Notes under the pieces: model-generated
What the model saw: only the letters and a program-made list of their open reading frames with translations
Told to the model about the DNA's origin: nothing
Database searches by the model: none
Made by a program: the position numbers and the translations under genes
Source of the DNA: Patiria miniata
Taxonomy: Eukaryota; Echinodermata; Asteroidea; Valvatida; Asterinidae
Reading direction: 5' to 3'
Assembly: GCF_015706575.1 (NCBI RefSeq)
Contig: NW_024037063.1
Span: 15,562,927-15,626,926, forward strand
DNA length: 64,000 nt
Shown here: positions 24,080-34,327 of the stretch, piece by piece
Position numbering within the stretch: position 1 is the stretch's first letter
How the letters are laid out: every line of letters begins with the position of its first letter

Positions 24080-25980
24080 ATGGCACAAACTCCACAACAG
24101 GGGGCGCACTCTCGCGCACCGCTGATCGGTCGCCTCGACAAATATGATGAGGTGGAAGATATCCGTAACTATGTTGAGCGGCTGAACTTGTATTTTCAAG
24201 CAAATGACATTGCTCAGGAGAAAAAGACAGCTGTTCTGTTAAGTGCAGTCGGTCCAACTGTGTATAAAACTGCTAAAAGTCTTGCAGAGCCAACCCCAGT
24301 AACTGAGAAAACATACACAGAACTGTGTGAGTTGTTGATCGCCCACTATGGACCCAAACGCCTGGTTGTGTCAGAGCGTTTTCGCTTCTACAAAAGGGAT
24401 CAACAGCCATCAGAGACCATTGCACAGTATGCCATGACACTTCAAAACTTGGCCAGTACATGTAAATTTGGCCAGTTTCTCGACGACGCATTGCGAGACA
24501 GGCTTGTGTGTGGTCTGACCAGCAACAATATCCAGAAACATCTTCTCACCAAAGATGGTCTCACCTTCAAAGCAGCCGTGGACTTGGCCAAAATCCTTGA
24601 AACAGCTGTCAAGGACTTGCGTGAATTTAAGAACAGCCCTAATGCAGACACAGTATCAGTTCACGCACTACACCGAAACGCCAAGCAACCGTACAAGCAA
24701 CCGTACAAGCCATCGTTCAAACAGCCACCCCCACAGACACGTGCCAAACCTCAACAAGGCGGGAAGAGATGCAGTAGATGTGGCAGAGATCCAAGCCACC
24801 AATCCTGTCCAGCAAGTGGACAAAAGTGTAACTACTGCCAGAAACTTGGTCACTTCTCGGTAGTGTGTCGCGCTAAACCGAAGAAGTTGCATACAGTACA
24901 GCACGATCCAACTGACAGCGATGATGGGGACACTGAAACTAATGATTTCTTCGTTGGAACAGTGCATCACACCAGCCATGACATACTAAATGGTGATGTG
25001 TGGAGACAACCTATCAAAGTGCAGGGACAGATGGTGCAGTTCCTGCTAGATACAGGTTCGGAAGTCAACATCCTACCCGCTAACGTGTACAAATCACTGA
25101 AACTCAGTGATAAGACATTGCAGCCAACGACACTTCGCTTGCATGGCTACTTTGGTGGCAAGGCCAAACCTCTTGGACAAAAGAAACTGTCATGTGAAAT
25201 GAAGAATCGTCAGTACTCGTTGGTGTTCCAGATTCTTGCCAGTGGTCAGCCTGTCATTGGCAAGACAGCATGTGAAGCACTTGGTCTGATACAGCGGGTG
25301 TACACCATGGTGAACCGAGACAACGTGTTTGAAGGCACGGGTTGTCTTGAAGGCCCACCGGTTAACATAAAGATAACCGACTCCGCTACTCCATACTGTG
25401 TGACCGCTCCTCGCAGAATCCCCTTGCCCCTACTTCCCCAGTTGAAGCAAGAACTGGAAAAGATGGAAACCCAAGGTATCGTGAAGCGCATCACTGAGCC
25501 GACAGAGTGGTGTGCTCCAATCGTGATTGTACCCAAGAAGAACAACCAGATTCGACTCTGTGTAGATCTGCGACAACTGAATAAAGCTGTGCAGAGGGAG
25601 CGTTTCACTATCCCCAGCCTGGAAGAGGTTTTGGGAAAGATTGTTGGTGCACAAGTGTTCTCCTTACTCGATGCAAAGCACGGGTTTTGGCAGATACCCC
25701 TTGCTAGTGACAGTCAGAAATTGACAACCTTCATAACTCCATTTGGGCGTTTCTGTTTTACGCGACTCCCTTTCGGCATCACATCAGCGCCTGAGTTGTA
25801 TCAGCGTATTATGTGTGACCTACTCGTGAATCTGGATGGTGTAGTTGTCTACATAGATGATATTCTCATCACCGGCCGAACACAGGCAGAGCACGATCAA
25901 CGTGTGCATCGTGTAGTCCAAATCCTACAGAAAGCTGGCTTGCGGCTAAACAAAGAGAAATCAAAGTTTTCTCAGTTCAT
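24080..25980 (+). CDS. Gag, protease and reverse transcriptase part of element 1
   Basis: The start codon at 24080 follows the leader. Residues 1 to about 225 form a capsid-like Gag. A two-knuckle zinc region follows (CSRCGRDPSHQSC and CNYCQKLGHFSVVC, near 24770-24875). The retropepsin motif LLDTGSEVNILP lies near 25045. The reverse transcriptase runs from about 25400 and includes LDAKHGFWQIPL, LPFGITSAPE and the YIDD catalytic box near 25850. Gag packages the RNA, the protease cleaves the polyprotein and RT copies it. Family assignment rests on these motifs and on overall resemblance to Mag-lineage polyproteins. It is part of a fossil that looks broken. Confidence 0.9.
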
Positions 25981-26099
25981 ACAGACCAGACAGCTGATGA
26001 CAGTGATGATCTCGCAGCAGAAATTGCAGCACACGTGAGCATGGTAACAAGCCAGTGGCCAGCCTCGGATGCCAAACTTGCAGAAATCACAGATGAGAC

Positions 26100-27318
26100 A
26101 GTGCAAGACAACGTATTGTCCCTAGTATCGTCGTACATGAAAGACGGCTGGCCAAAGTACATCAAGGACGTAGATCCTGATGTCAAGCGATACTGGGAGG
26201 AACAAGATAAGATAAGCCAGATCAACGGCATACTGACATATGGGGACCGCATCATCATCCCACAGAAGATGCAGCAGGAAATGCTGGAGAAACTCCATGA
26301 GGGTCACCATGGGGTCACCAAGAGCCGACTCCGTGCAAATCAAGCCATATGGTGGCCTGGAATCGGTACTGACATCGCGCAGCACATTCAACAATGCGAG
26401 TTTTGCAGAGAAAAGCAACCAGCACAGAAGGCGGAACCCCTGATGTCAACACCTTTACCCCAACGAGCATGGCAACGAATCGCGTGCGATCTTGCAGAGC
26501 TGAAAGGGAAGGTGTACTTAGTGATCGTTGACTACTACTCAAGGTGGATCGAGATTCATCACCTTGTGAAGACAACAGCCTTAGCAGTCATCAACTTCAT
26601 GAAAACTACCTTTGCACGATATGGGATCCCTGAAGTTGTTGTATCAGATAACGGCCCACAATTCCTGGGAGAGTTTCAACAGTTTGCTAGAGAGTTTGGC
26701 TTCAACCACATTACCACCAGTCCACACTATCCCCAAGCAAATGGGCAGGCCGAAAAAGCTGTCCATGTGGCCAAGAGTATCCTGCGTCAACCAGATCCCA
26801 TACGAGCTCTCATGACATACCGCGCGACCCCACTTCCAAGTCTTGGTGTCAGTCCTGCAAGTCTGATGATGGGCCGAGAGTTACGCACTACCCTACCAAT
26901 GTTGCCCAAGAATCTCCTTCAGAAACCAATCAACCAGACAAAGTTGAAACAAGCAGACGCTGCATCCAAGTCCAAGGGAGAAGTCTACTTCAACCAGAAA
27001 CATGGCGCCAAGGCATTGGATCAACTGGAAACAGGAGCCCGGGTGAAGATTAGAACAAAGGGCAAACTTGGTCCAATCGGAGAGGTCCTCTGTAAAGCAG
27101 ACACACCCCGTTCTTACATCGTGAGAGTGAATGGCGCAGAATATCGTCGGAACAGGCGGCATATTGTCCGGATGCCACAACCACCACCTGAGCCAGACTT
27201 CGAGATCCAACTGGAGGATCCAGTCCAACAAAACCCAGATGCTCAGCAACAGGGAGTGAGACAGTCTCAGCGAATGAGGAAACCACCAGCATGGCAGCAG
27301 GATTACGTCATGTACTAG
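26100..27318 (+). CDS. Integrase part of element 1
   Basis: This carries the integrase zinc module (HEGHHGV ... CEFCREK, H-H-C-C, near 26295-26410) and the catalytic core with DLAELKGKVYLVIVDYYSRW, VVVSDNGPQF and an acidic residue in PQANGQAEKAV (D, D, E). A C-terminal domain with GPIGEVL and RRNRRHIVRM follows. The enzyme would insert the cDNA into the genome. The sequence is well preserved, in keeping with identical LTRs. Confidence 0.9.
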
Positions 27319-27634
27319 AACACTGAACTGTCCTCACTCCATCACTCAATCACTCCATCACTCAATCACTCAATCACTCAATCACTCATTACTCGGTTAA
27401 AATCAATCAATCAATCTTGCATTATCTCGCACTCATCTCTGAATTACAAATTCATTCTGATTTAATTCAAGAACTCTAGAAATCTGCTTGAACCAAGAAC
27501 ATTGGACTCTAGGAGCTGATTTGGAACACTCAACATTTTGCAGACACTTTCTAACATTGAACACCCAGACTCAATCATGTGCATTGTAAATGTGTTTTCT
27601 TAACCAGTTTATTTTGTTCTAGAAAAGGGGGAGA

Positions 27635-27768
27635 TGTCGTATGGCACGAACTACATGTTATCAAATAAAAGGAGTTCCAAGATGGCAGCTCGCTATGAAC
27701 GAATCTTACTCTATCAGTGTCTATGGTTTACGGTGAGTCCGTTCCAGTTATTTCCCTAAGATATTACA
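27635..27768 (+). repeat. 3' LTR of Mag-like element 1 (134 bp)
   Basis: Same sequence as the 5' LTR, preceded by a polypurine tract and followed by the ttagc target duplicate. An 8-bp cactcaat microsatellite lies upstream of it at about 27335-27395, inside the element. Confidence 0.95.
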
Positions 27769-28159
27769 TTAGCCACCAACAAGAGCACACGCATGTTGTA
27801 AAGTCTTGTAATTTAAAGAAAGTTTTACAGCGCTGGCTGCGCTTTGCTGTCATGCGGCCATTGAGAAATAAAAGCAGTATTTCCATCTAAACTTGAAGAT
27901 CCTGTGTTCCCCCTGTCACATCAAGATAATGCGTTTATTCACTGCTAGCTGTCCCTGTAGGCCAGCTGGCCTGTAGGCCCAATATCATGGCACTGTTAGC
28001 AGAAAACAGGTGAAATTGAGCCCTGGATGATTGGATCAACAGGTCAAAGGTCAGGTCAAGAAACTGTACAGTCCCATGATTGGGTATGTCCTTGGTTGAG
28101 GACACTGTTGACCACAGAAGAGCTTGGAGATTAAAAGCCTTCACAATTACTTCGCAGTA

Positions 28160-28780
28160 CCATGGAACAACTCCTCGGAGATAACACCCTAAGGCCTGCA
28201 ATCCTGAAGCAGTTGTTCATGCAACGCCTGCCCACGAATATCCAACTTATTTTGGCCTTGATCACACAAGTCGTTGAAGTTTCCCCATCACCGGCTCAGG
28301 CCTGCGCCGCGGTTCCAGCACCAGCACTTGTTGCCGCAGTCAAGCCATCCGCTGCATCGGAAATAGAATTGCTTCAAGCTCTGGTCGAAAGGCTCACGGC
28401 TCAAATGGAGTTGTTGGTGCGCCAAAACCAGTATCAACACGGTCGGTCGAGGAGCCGCAGTCGCAACCAGAGCCAGCACAGACGCGATCGCAGTTCTTTC
28501 GCATCGGGGGACAACCCTACTGATTCCTGCTGGTACCATTGGAAACCTGGACAAAGCTCCTGTACTGCAAGGAGCCATGCAACTACATACGCATTACCAC
28601 AGTTCCAACACGGCCCAGGGAAACCAGCTGGCCAGCGGATAGGGGCGACTTCATCCACTGGCACACCCAATCAATGTTGCCTTTTCCATGTGTATGACAA
28701 AATCACAGGCTCCAAGTTCCTCGTGGACACCCGTGCAGAAGTCAGCATCCTCCCTCCAACGCCACGAGACAAGCAGCGCT
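28160..28780 (+). pseudogene. Gag end and protease remnant of the CsRn1-like fossil
   Basis: An open stretch from 28162 includes a capsid tail (LLGDNTLRPAILKQLFMQRL), an Arg/Ser-rich basic part, a Cys/His nucleocapsid-like motif starting CWYHW, and a protease box near 28725. Similar gag-protease arrangements with a CHCC knuckle are known from CsRn1-clade elements. Not functional. Confidence 0.75.
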
Positions 28781-29207
28781 GCAGAAGTGATTTTGTGCTC
28801 GAGGCAGTCAAGACACAGATTCACACATGTATACGATAAGCGTTCAATGACAATTGATTTAGGTCATAGGCGTACACGCAGGTGGATTTTCGAGCAGATT
28901 TTTTACGCTATTTCGGGTTATTGGTTGACATGAAAGACAGGAAACTCATAGATTCCACGACTAGTCTTAGCATCCAAGGCATTGCAACAAGCACCAATGT
29001 TCTCAGCCTGGTTTTGCTGGCCTATCCCGAACACTCGATACACGGCCATTTTGGGTCAGTTCCGTGCCATTACCCGACCTTGCTTCAATGATGCAATTCC
29101 CAAACATGATGTCACCCATCACATCATAACGAAAGGCCCTCCTGTATCCGCCAGGCCACGGTGCCTTGCTCCAGACAAATTAAAAAATCGCTAAGGCTGA
29201 ACTCGAC

Positions 29208-29526
29208 CACATCCCAGCTAGCACAAGAGGGTTGGCCCAGGGCTGGCCCAGTCCCGACAAGACCCGGCAGGTAGGGCTGGTCCAGGCCTTGCCACCCTTG
29301 GTCTAGGCCTGTTATTGCTCACCCGGGCCAGACATGGGCCAAAGCTGGCTAGCCAGTGGCAGCCAGAACTGGCCCAGACCTGGCAAACGGTTGGCCAAAG
29401 GCTGGTTCACACTCGGCCGGGCCAGAACTGGGCCAGGACTGGTTATAGCCTATGGCAGCCAGAACTGGCCCAGACCTGGCAGCATATTGGTCCAAGGCTG
29501 GTTCATAGCGAGGAGGAGCACGAGTC
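29208..29526. repeat. Degenerate minisatellite of ggcccagaactgg-type words
   Basis: About 300 bp of GC-rich, irregular repeats built from ccagaactggcccagacctgg and gctggttca. It starts where the retroelement reading is lost and ends at the inverted-repeat element. It may belong to the same insertion. Confidence 0.6.
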
Positions 29527-31896
29527 CCCTCACCCAATTGGAGTGCAGATTTGGTGTACATATGGTGTAGTTTTGGTGTAGTGTTTATCAAAAGCTGGTG
29601 TACACCAAATTGACAACTCCTTTGTAAATGGTGCTGATTTGGTGTACCCTGTAAAAAGTTAAACCTGAAAAAAGTGCACGGGGTGTAGTTTTGGTGCGTT
29701 CCAATTTTTTTAATTAGCACCAAAAGCGCACCACACATGAGTGTGGTGCTGTTTGGTGTGGCATTAATGGTGCAGATTTGGTGCGTGGGCAAAATTTCAG
29801 CAGTACTAAATCCTTACACCAAAACTGCACCAATTTTGGTGATGGGGTGCACTTGTGGTGCGTTCCAATTATTTAAATTAGCACCAAAAGCGCACCACAC
29901 AGGGGTGGTGCGCTTGAGGTGCGTTCCAATTTTAAATTAGCACCAAAAGCGCACCAGTGCAGTGGTGCTGTTTTGGTTCTGCACATTATGTATGCAAATT
30001 TGGTGCCTCTGTGAGGAAATAATCCTTGCGAAATAATCCAGAGATGTGTGCACATGTTTATTGCGTTAGCTCTTTAGGATCTGTATAAAATACATTTTAC
30101 TTTCTTTGCCATACATTAAATGTGTAATGAACAACATGAAGACATTCTACTATTGTAGAGTCAAAACATGGGTGGTTGAGTTTTTAACATGCTTTCACAT
30201 CATAGTCCATCCTTGCACACACCCTAAACCACTGGTAAATCCTTGAAATGATGTTTCCAATAGTCCAGTGGATATGTGAAAAAAATTGTGCACTTTTGCA
30301 TAAAAGCGTGAAACTTGGCACAGATGTTCATATTCATGCGAAAATATGTTTTAGATGTAAAGCCATCGCAAATTCACCCTTTTAGGGGCGTGGCATCAAT
30401 TTAAAAAAGGGGGGTGGGACTCATCATGCCCGCAGTTAAAATGGTTGTTCCCACTTGTCACAAAAGCAGGAAACTTCACAAAGACATAATTATATAGCGT
30501 ATAAGTGTTTTCCAGATTCGGAGCCACCACAAAAGTACCTTTTTGGGGGCGTGGCAGTAAATATTACGCCCGCCTTGGGAAAAATTTCATGAGCGAATGT
30601 AACGTCCCACAGACATTTATACTCATGAGGGGGAAAAATTCAGATGTGGAGTCATCTCGAACACACCCTTTTAGGGGCGTGGCAACCATATTAGAAAAAA
30701 CGGGGGCGGGGTTTTCATTATGCCCACCATGGAACCACTGTTCCGACATTCGTAGAGAAATGGAATTTTTCCACAGCCATTGACATTCATGAGAAAAAAA
30801 ATTCCAGATGTGGAGCCATCGCGAACACACCCTTTTAGGGACGTGGCAGCCATATTGAAAAAAAGGGGGCGGGGTTCTCATTATGCCCACCATGGGAAAA
30901 ATGTGCCCACATGATGCTTTACACTGTCATTCACTAACAGTCCAGCAAGGTATTTCAAAATGATTTGGTAGTTTTATTTTTTGATGTTTGCAAATGTTGT
31001 ATTTTCCCTTTAAAGGGGCATCACTGACTACCCCCACCCCCATTTTACTATGGCTGCCACGCCCCTAAAAGGGTGTGTTTGCGATGTCTCCACGTCTGAA
31101 TTTTTTCTCGCGAATAGTAACGTCTGTGGGAATTAGCTTCATTCGTGGGCACATTTTTCCCATTGTGGGCATAATGAGAACCCCACCCCCTTTTTTTCAA
31201 TATGGCTGCCACGCCCCTAAAAGGGTGTGTTCGCGATGGCTCTACATCTGGAATTTTTTTTCTCATGAATGTCAATGGCTGTGGAAAAGTTCCATTTCTC
31301 TACGAATGTGGGAACAGTGGTTCCATGGTGGGCATAACAAAAAACCCGCCCCCTTTTTTTCTAATATGGTTCCCACGCCCCTACCGTAGAAGAAGGGTGC
31401 GTTTGAGATGGCTCCACATCGCAATTTCTACCACAAAAATGCAAACTTTCTAGCCAACAGCCACAACTGCCGACTGCCCTGACACTGCCACCACCACTCT
31501 GCTCTAACTGCCAACTGACTGAATTCAAATTTCCCGCACTCTGCAGGGGAGTTGTGTGAATGGAATGTAAGGTCATAGGTCAACTGCCAAATATCCAAAG
31601 AAATAACCAAACGTGGTGTACATTTGGTGCCATGCTTGACAACCAACTTTATCTGGTGAATGTTTGGTGCAGTGTTGAAAGAACTAACAAAAAGTGGTGT
31701 ATATTTGGTGCTGTGCTTTGATAACCAACTTGACGTGGTGTACTTTTGGTGTATGTACATTATGGCTAAAATTTTGGGGTGTATGTTTGGTGTAGTCTCA
31801 TCATTTGCATAGAGCTGGTGCACATTTGGTGTACACCACATGTGCACCAAAACTACACCAACTAAAGAGGTGTACACCCCAATTGGGTGAGGGGGA
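29527..31896. mobile_element. Inverted-repeat (foldback-like) element nested in the CsRn1-like fossil
   Basis: The left end, cccctcacccaattgg (29527), is matched by its reverse complement ccaattgggtgagggg at 31879-31894. Inside both ends are irregularly spaced ggtgta...ttggtg words (29550-30000 and 31610-31860), some of them inverted. The centre holds inverted tandem arms. No transposase coding is seen. No clean target duplication is visible, so superfamily is undetermined. The internal layout resembles foldback elements. Confidence 0.62.
30330..31440. repeat. Inverted arms of about 160-bp tandem units
   Basis: The left arm (30330-30900) has successive units carrying cacccttttaggggcgtggc and gggggcggggtt. 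The right arm (31040-31440) has the same units inverted (gccacgcccctaaaagggtg). The open frames read in this region on either strand mirror each other and come from the repeats, not from a gene. Confidence 0.8.
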
Positions 31897-32039
31897 TCGC
31901 GTCTTCGTACGCTTTTCGAGCAATCAGTATGGCGTTGTAGTGAATCGTTCCATCACTACACTACCTAGGCCACCAAATCAACCAGGACGGTATTTGGCCA
32001 CTGGACACAAAGGTCAACGCGATCAAATAATTTCCAGTC

Positions 32040-33847
32040 CCCAATTGAACCAAGAAATTGCGTGAATTTCTTGGTCTGGTCAACTTCTATTGCCGCTTCA
32101 TACTCCATTGTGCTGCCTTGGCACGACCTCTGACCAACCTTCTCGCTGGAAAACCCAAGAAGACAATCGAACTGACTGACACGGCAATCGATGCCTTTGA
32201 AGCAGTCAAGTTGGCTTTGATCAATGCAACTCGTTTGTCCCATCCTCGATCCGATGCTGAATTAAGCTTGATGGTTGGTGTCTCTGATTTTGCCGTGGGT
32301 ACATGGAGTCCTACAACAGATGGAACATGGCGTCTGGCGCCCCATTGCATTCTTTTCACAAAGGCTGCAACCTGCGGAGACCAAGTACAATACGTTCGGT
32401 CGGTCGGCCGGCCGGGAACTGTTGGCGGCTTACCTTGCCTTCCGCCATGTAGTCGAGGGCCGCGCATCTCCATCTTAACTAATCATAAACCGCTGACGCA
32501 TGTACTCTCTGCAAGCTCAGATAGATAATTCTCCCCCCCCCCCCTGCGAGATCCGACAACTTGACTACGTGTCTCAGTACACAACTGACATCAGACATGT
32601 TAAGGTAAACACAATGATGTCGCTGACACATTGTCACGCATTAGCCTGAACACATTCTTTGCCATGTCATCATCTTCAATTGATTTCCAGGTCATGGCCG
32701 AGCATCAGCACAATGGTGAGGACTTACTCCATCACAAGCAACAGTCGGTTCTTCCAAGGACATTCCACTGGTCGCAAGTGAGAACACCCTGACTTGCGAC
32801 ATGGCTACCCGAACCCCTCGACCCTTTGTCCCCAAGGCGATGCACCGAGCAGTATTCGACTCCTTGCATTCACAGTCGCATCCTGGAATCAGAGCCACTC
32901 TCAAGCCTGATGCCCACCTCGACCACGTGCATATTGACATTGTCAGCCCACTTCCACCGTCCAACAGTCAGTCAAACCTTCTCACGTGCATTGATCGGTT
33001 CACAAGGTGGCCGGAAGCCATTCCAATCCAAGACATAACTGCAGAAACTGTAGCCAGGGCGTTTGTGAGCAATTGGGTGACAAGATATGGCACACCATCG
33101 ACAATCACCACCGACCGCGGCCGACAATTCAAATCAGCCCTGTTCAACGCCTTGACAACATAACTAGGCAGTAGGCGCATCCGTACTACATCTTACCATC
33201 CTATTGCAAACCGCCTTGTAGAGCGTTTCCACAGACAGTTGAAAGCTTCACTCAAAGCACAGAACTAGCCCAACAGGTGGACGGAAACACTTCCTCTTGT
33301 TCTACTGGGCATACCTATAGTCGTCAAACGGGACATTGGGTGTTCGACAGCAGAACTCGTCTTTGGAACTACCTTGCGCCTCCCTGGACAGTTTGTCACA
33401 CCCATCGATGATCCCGGTTTAGACCCTGGAGATTATGTACATTGCCTCAAGCGCATTATGCGTCAGATAGCGCCAGCACCTACACGACCGCACACCCGCA
33501 CCACACAGCTTCACAAGGACTTGTTGTCTTGCATACACGTTTTCGTCCGATGTGATTATGTGCGCAAACCACTTAAACCTCTGTACAAGGGCCCATATCG
33601 TGTACTTGAGCGAGCAGACAAATACTATACACTGGACATCAACGGCAAGAGCGACGCTGTGAGTTTGAATAGATTGAAAGTTGCGTATCTTGAGGTGGAT
33701 CCCTCAACCGCGTTGCCGCAACCATCATCGCCAAAACTGCCAGTGCCAACTCCTCAAGACTCGACGGTTACACCGTCCCTGCCTGTTCCAGTTGATCAGG
33801 ACAGTACAACTCGCGAGCGGACAACGCGCACCGGCACATACATATAA
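32040..33847 (+). pseudogene. RNase H and integrase remnant of the CsRn1-like fossil
   Basis: Motifs in order are LREFLGLVNFYCRF (start of the RNase H side), integrase core pieces with [17 protein letters not shown] and TTDRGRQF, and the GPY-type tail YKGPYRVLE. All lie on the plus strand and are in pieces. A C run lies near 32535. Confidence 0.8.
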
Positions 33848-34327
33848 TGTATTTTGTTCACTTCCTTCCATACATAGTATGTGTTCTACCATAGACTTTT
33901 CGTTGTTTACCAGCACGTGTGAAGGACACAACGTGAGTGTTGTCAAGTGTAATAGGCTGTATCATTCTGTCATCACAAAACTGACCTGCCTTATTCATCT
34001 TATTTTATGAATAGTCCGTGGGACGAGGCCTTTTTTTCGCTCGTTACGCGATCTGGTTTTCCGAATTTTTTCTAATATTTCTTATTCCATTGATCAAAAA
34101 TAGAAAGCGCTAACAAACCACGTTCCCGCATTCCTGGGTGGTTTGGGACTTCACAAATGAATTTTAATTAACATCAAATTCGAGGTTGCAGCCAAAAAAA
34201 TCGTTAGACAAATATAACGCCCGAGAGAGGATAAAAATCAACCAATAACGTGCAAGGTTTGTGTTGCATCGCCAAAGAACCAATCAAATTGCACGTAATA
34301 TATACGTCGACAAGAGGCAAGTCCAAC

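Larger units (their letters stand above)
23812..27768 (+). mobile_element. Young Ty3/gypsy LTR retrotransposon, Mag-like (element 1)
   Basis: A 3957-bp element bounded by two LTRs of 134 bp that look identical, with TG...CA ends and a 5-bp target duplication ttagc (23807-23811 and 27769-27773). After the 5' LTR comes a primer-binding-type sequence tggtggcagcgctgg (from 23946), and before the 3' LTR a purine tract aaaagggggaga. Parts seen in order are gag with zinc knuckles, aspartic protease, reverse transcriptase and integrase, the Ty3/gypsy order. Gag style and knuckles resemble the Mag/SURL lineage. Identical LTRs imply very recent insertion. The coding part looks broken, with one or two breaks. 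Confidence 0.93.
23753..27930 (+). repeat. Presumed old LTR, split by a young Ty3/gypsy element
   Basis: Sequence starting tgtgagggactggcc (23753) is interrupted at 23812-27768 and continues to about 27930, ending ccctgtcaca. An aataaa signal lies near its end. TG...CA ends, a length of about 220 bp without the insertion, and a downstream gag remnant of a CsRn1-like element suggest that this is that element's 5' LTR. I found no second copy at the other end, so the assignment is tentative. Confidence 0.4.
27774..33850 (+). mobile_element. Old Ty3/gypsy fossil, CsRn1-like, interrupted
   Basis: Polyprotein remnants of one element lie on both sides of a nested repeat. The gag tail, with a CHCC-type CWYH...C pattern, and the protease motif LVDTRAEVSILPP lie at 28160-28780. 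Linker pieces resembling DFLRYFGLLVDMK lie at 28870-29200. An RNase H region begins LREFLGLVNFYCRFI (about 32060-32500). The integrase core holds [10 protein letters not shown]-like and [14 protein letters not shown] stretches (32800-33180). The integrase tail with KPLYKGPYRVLERADKY lies at 33370-33847. The gag motif points to CsRn1-like elements. It is heavily broken, with many breaks. No 3' LTR was recognised. Old relative to element 1, which sits in its presumed 5' LTR. Confidence 0.8.

Noticed and set aside
24072-27292. Minus-strand frames opposite the gag and integrase parts
   Set aside because: Shadow frames of a well-supported plus-strand retroelement coding region.
30505-31453. Several 60-109-codon frames on both strands
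   Set aside because: They mirror one another because the region is an inverted tandem repeat.
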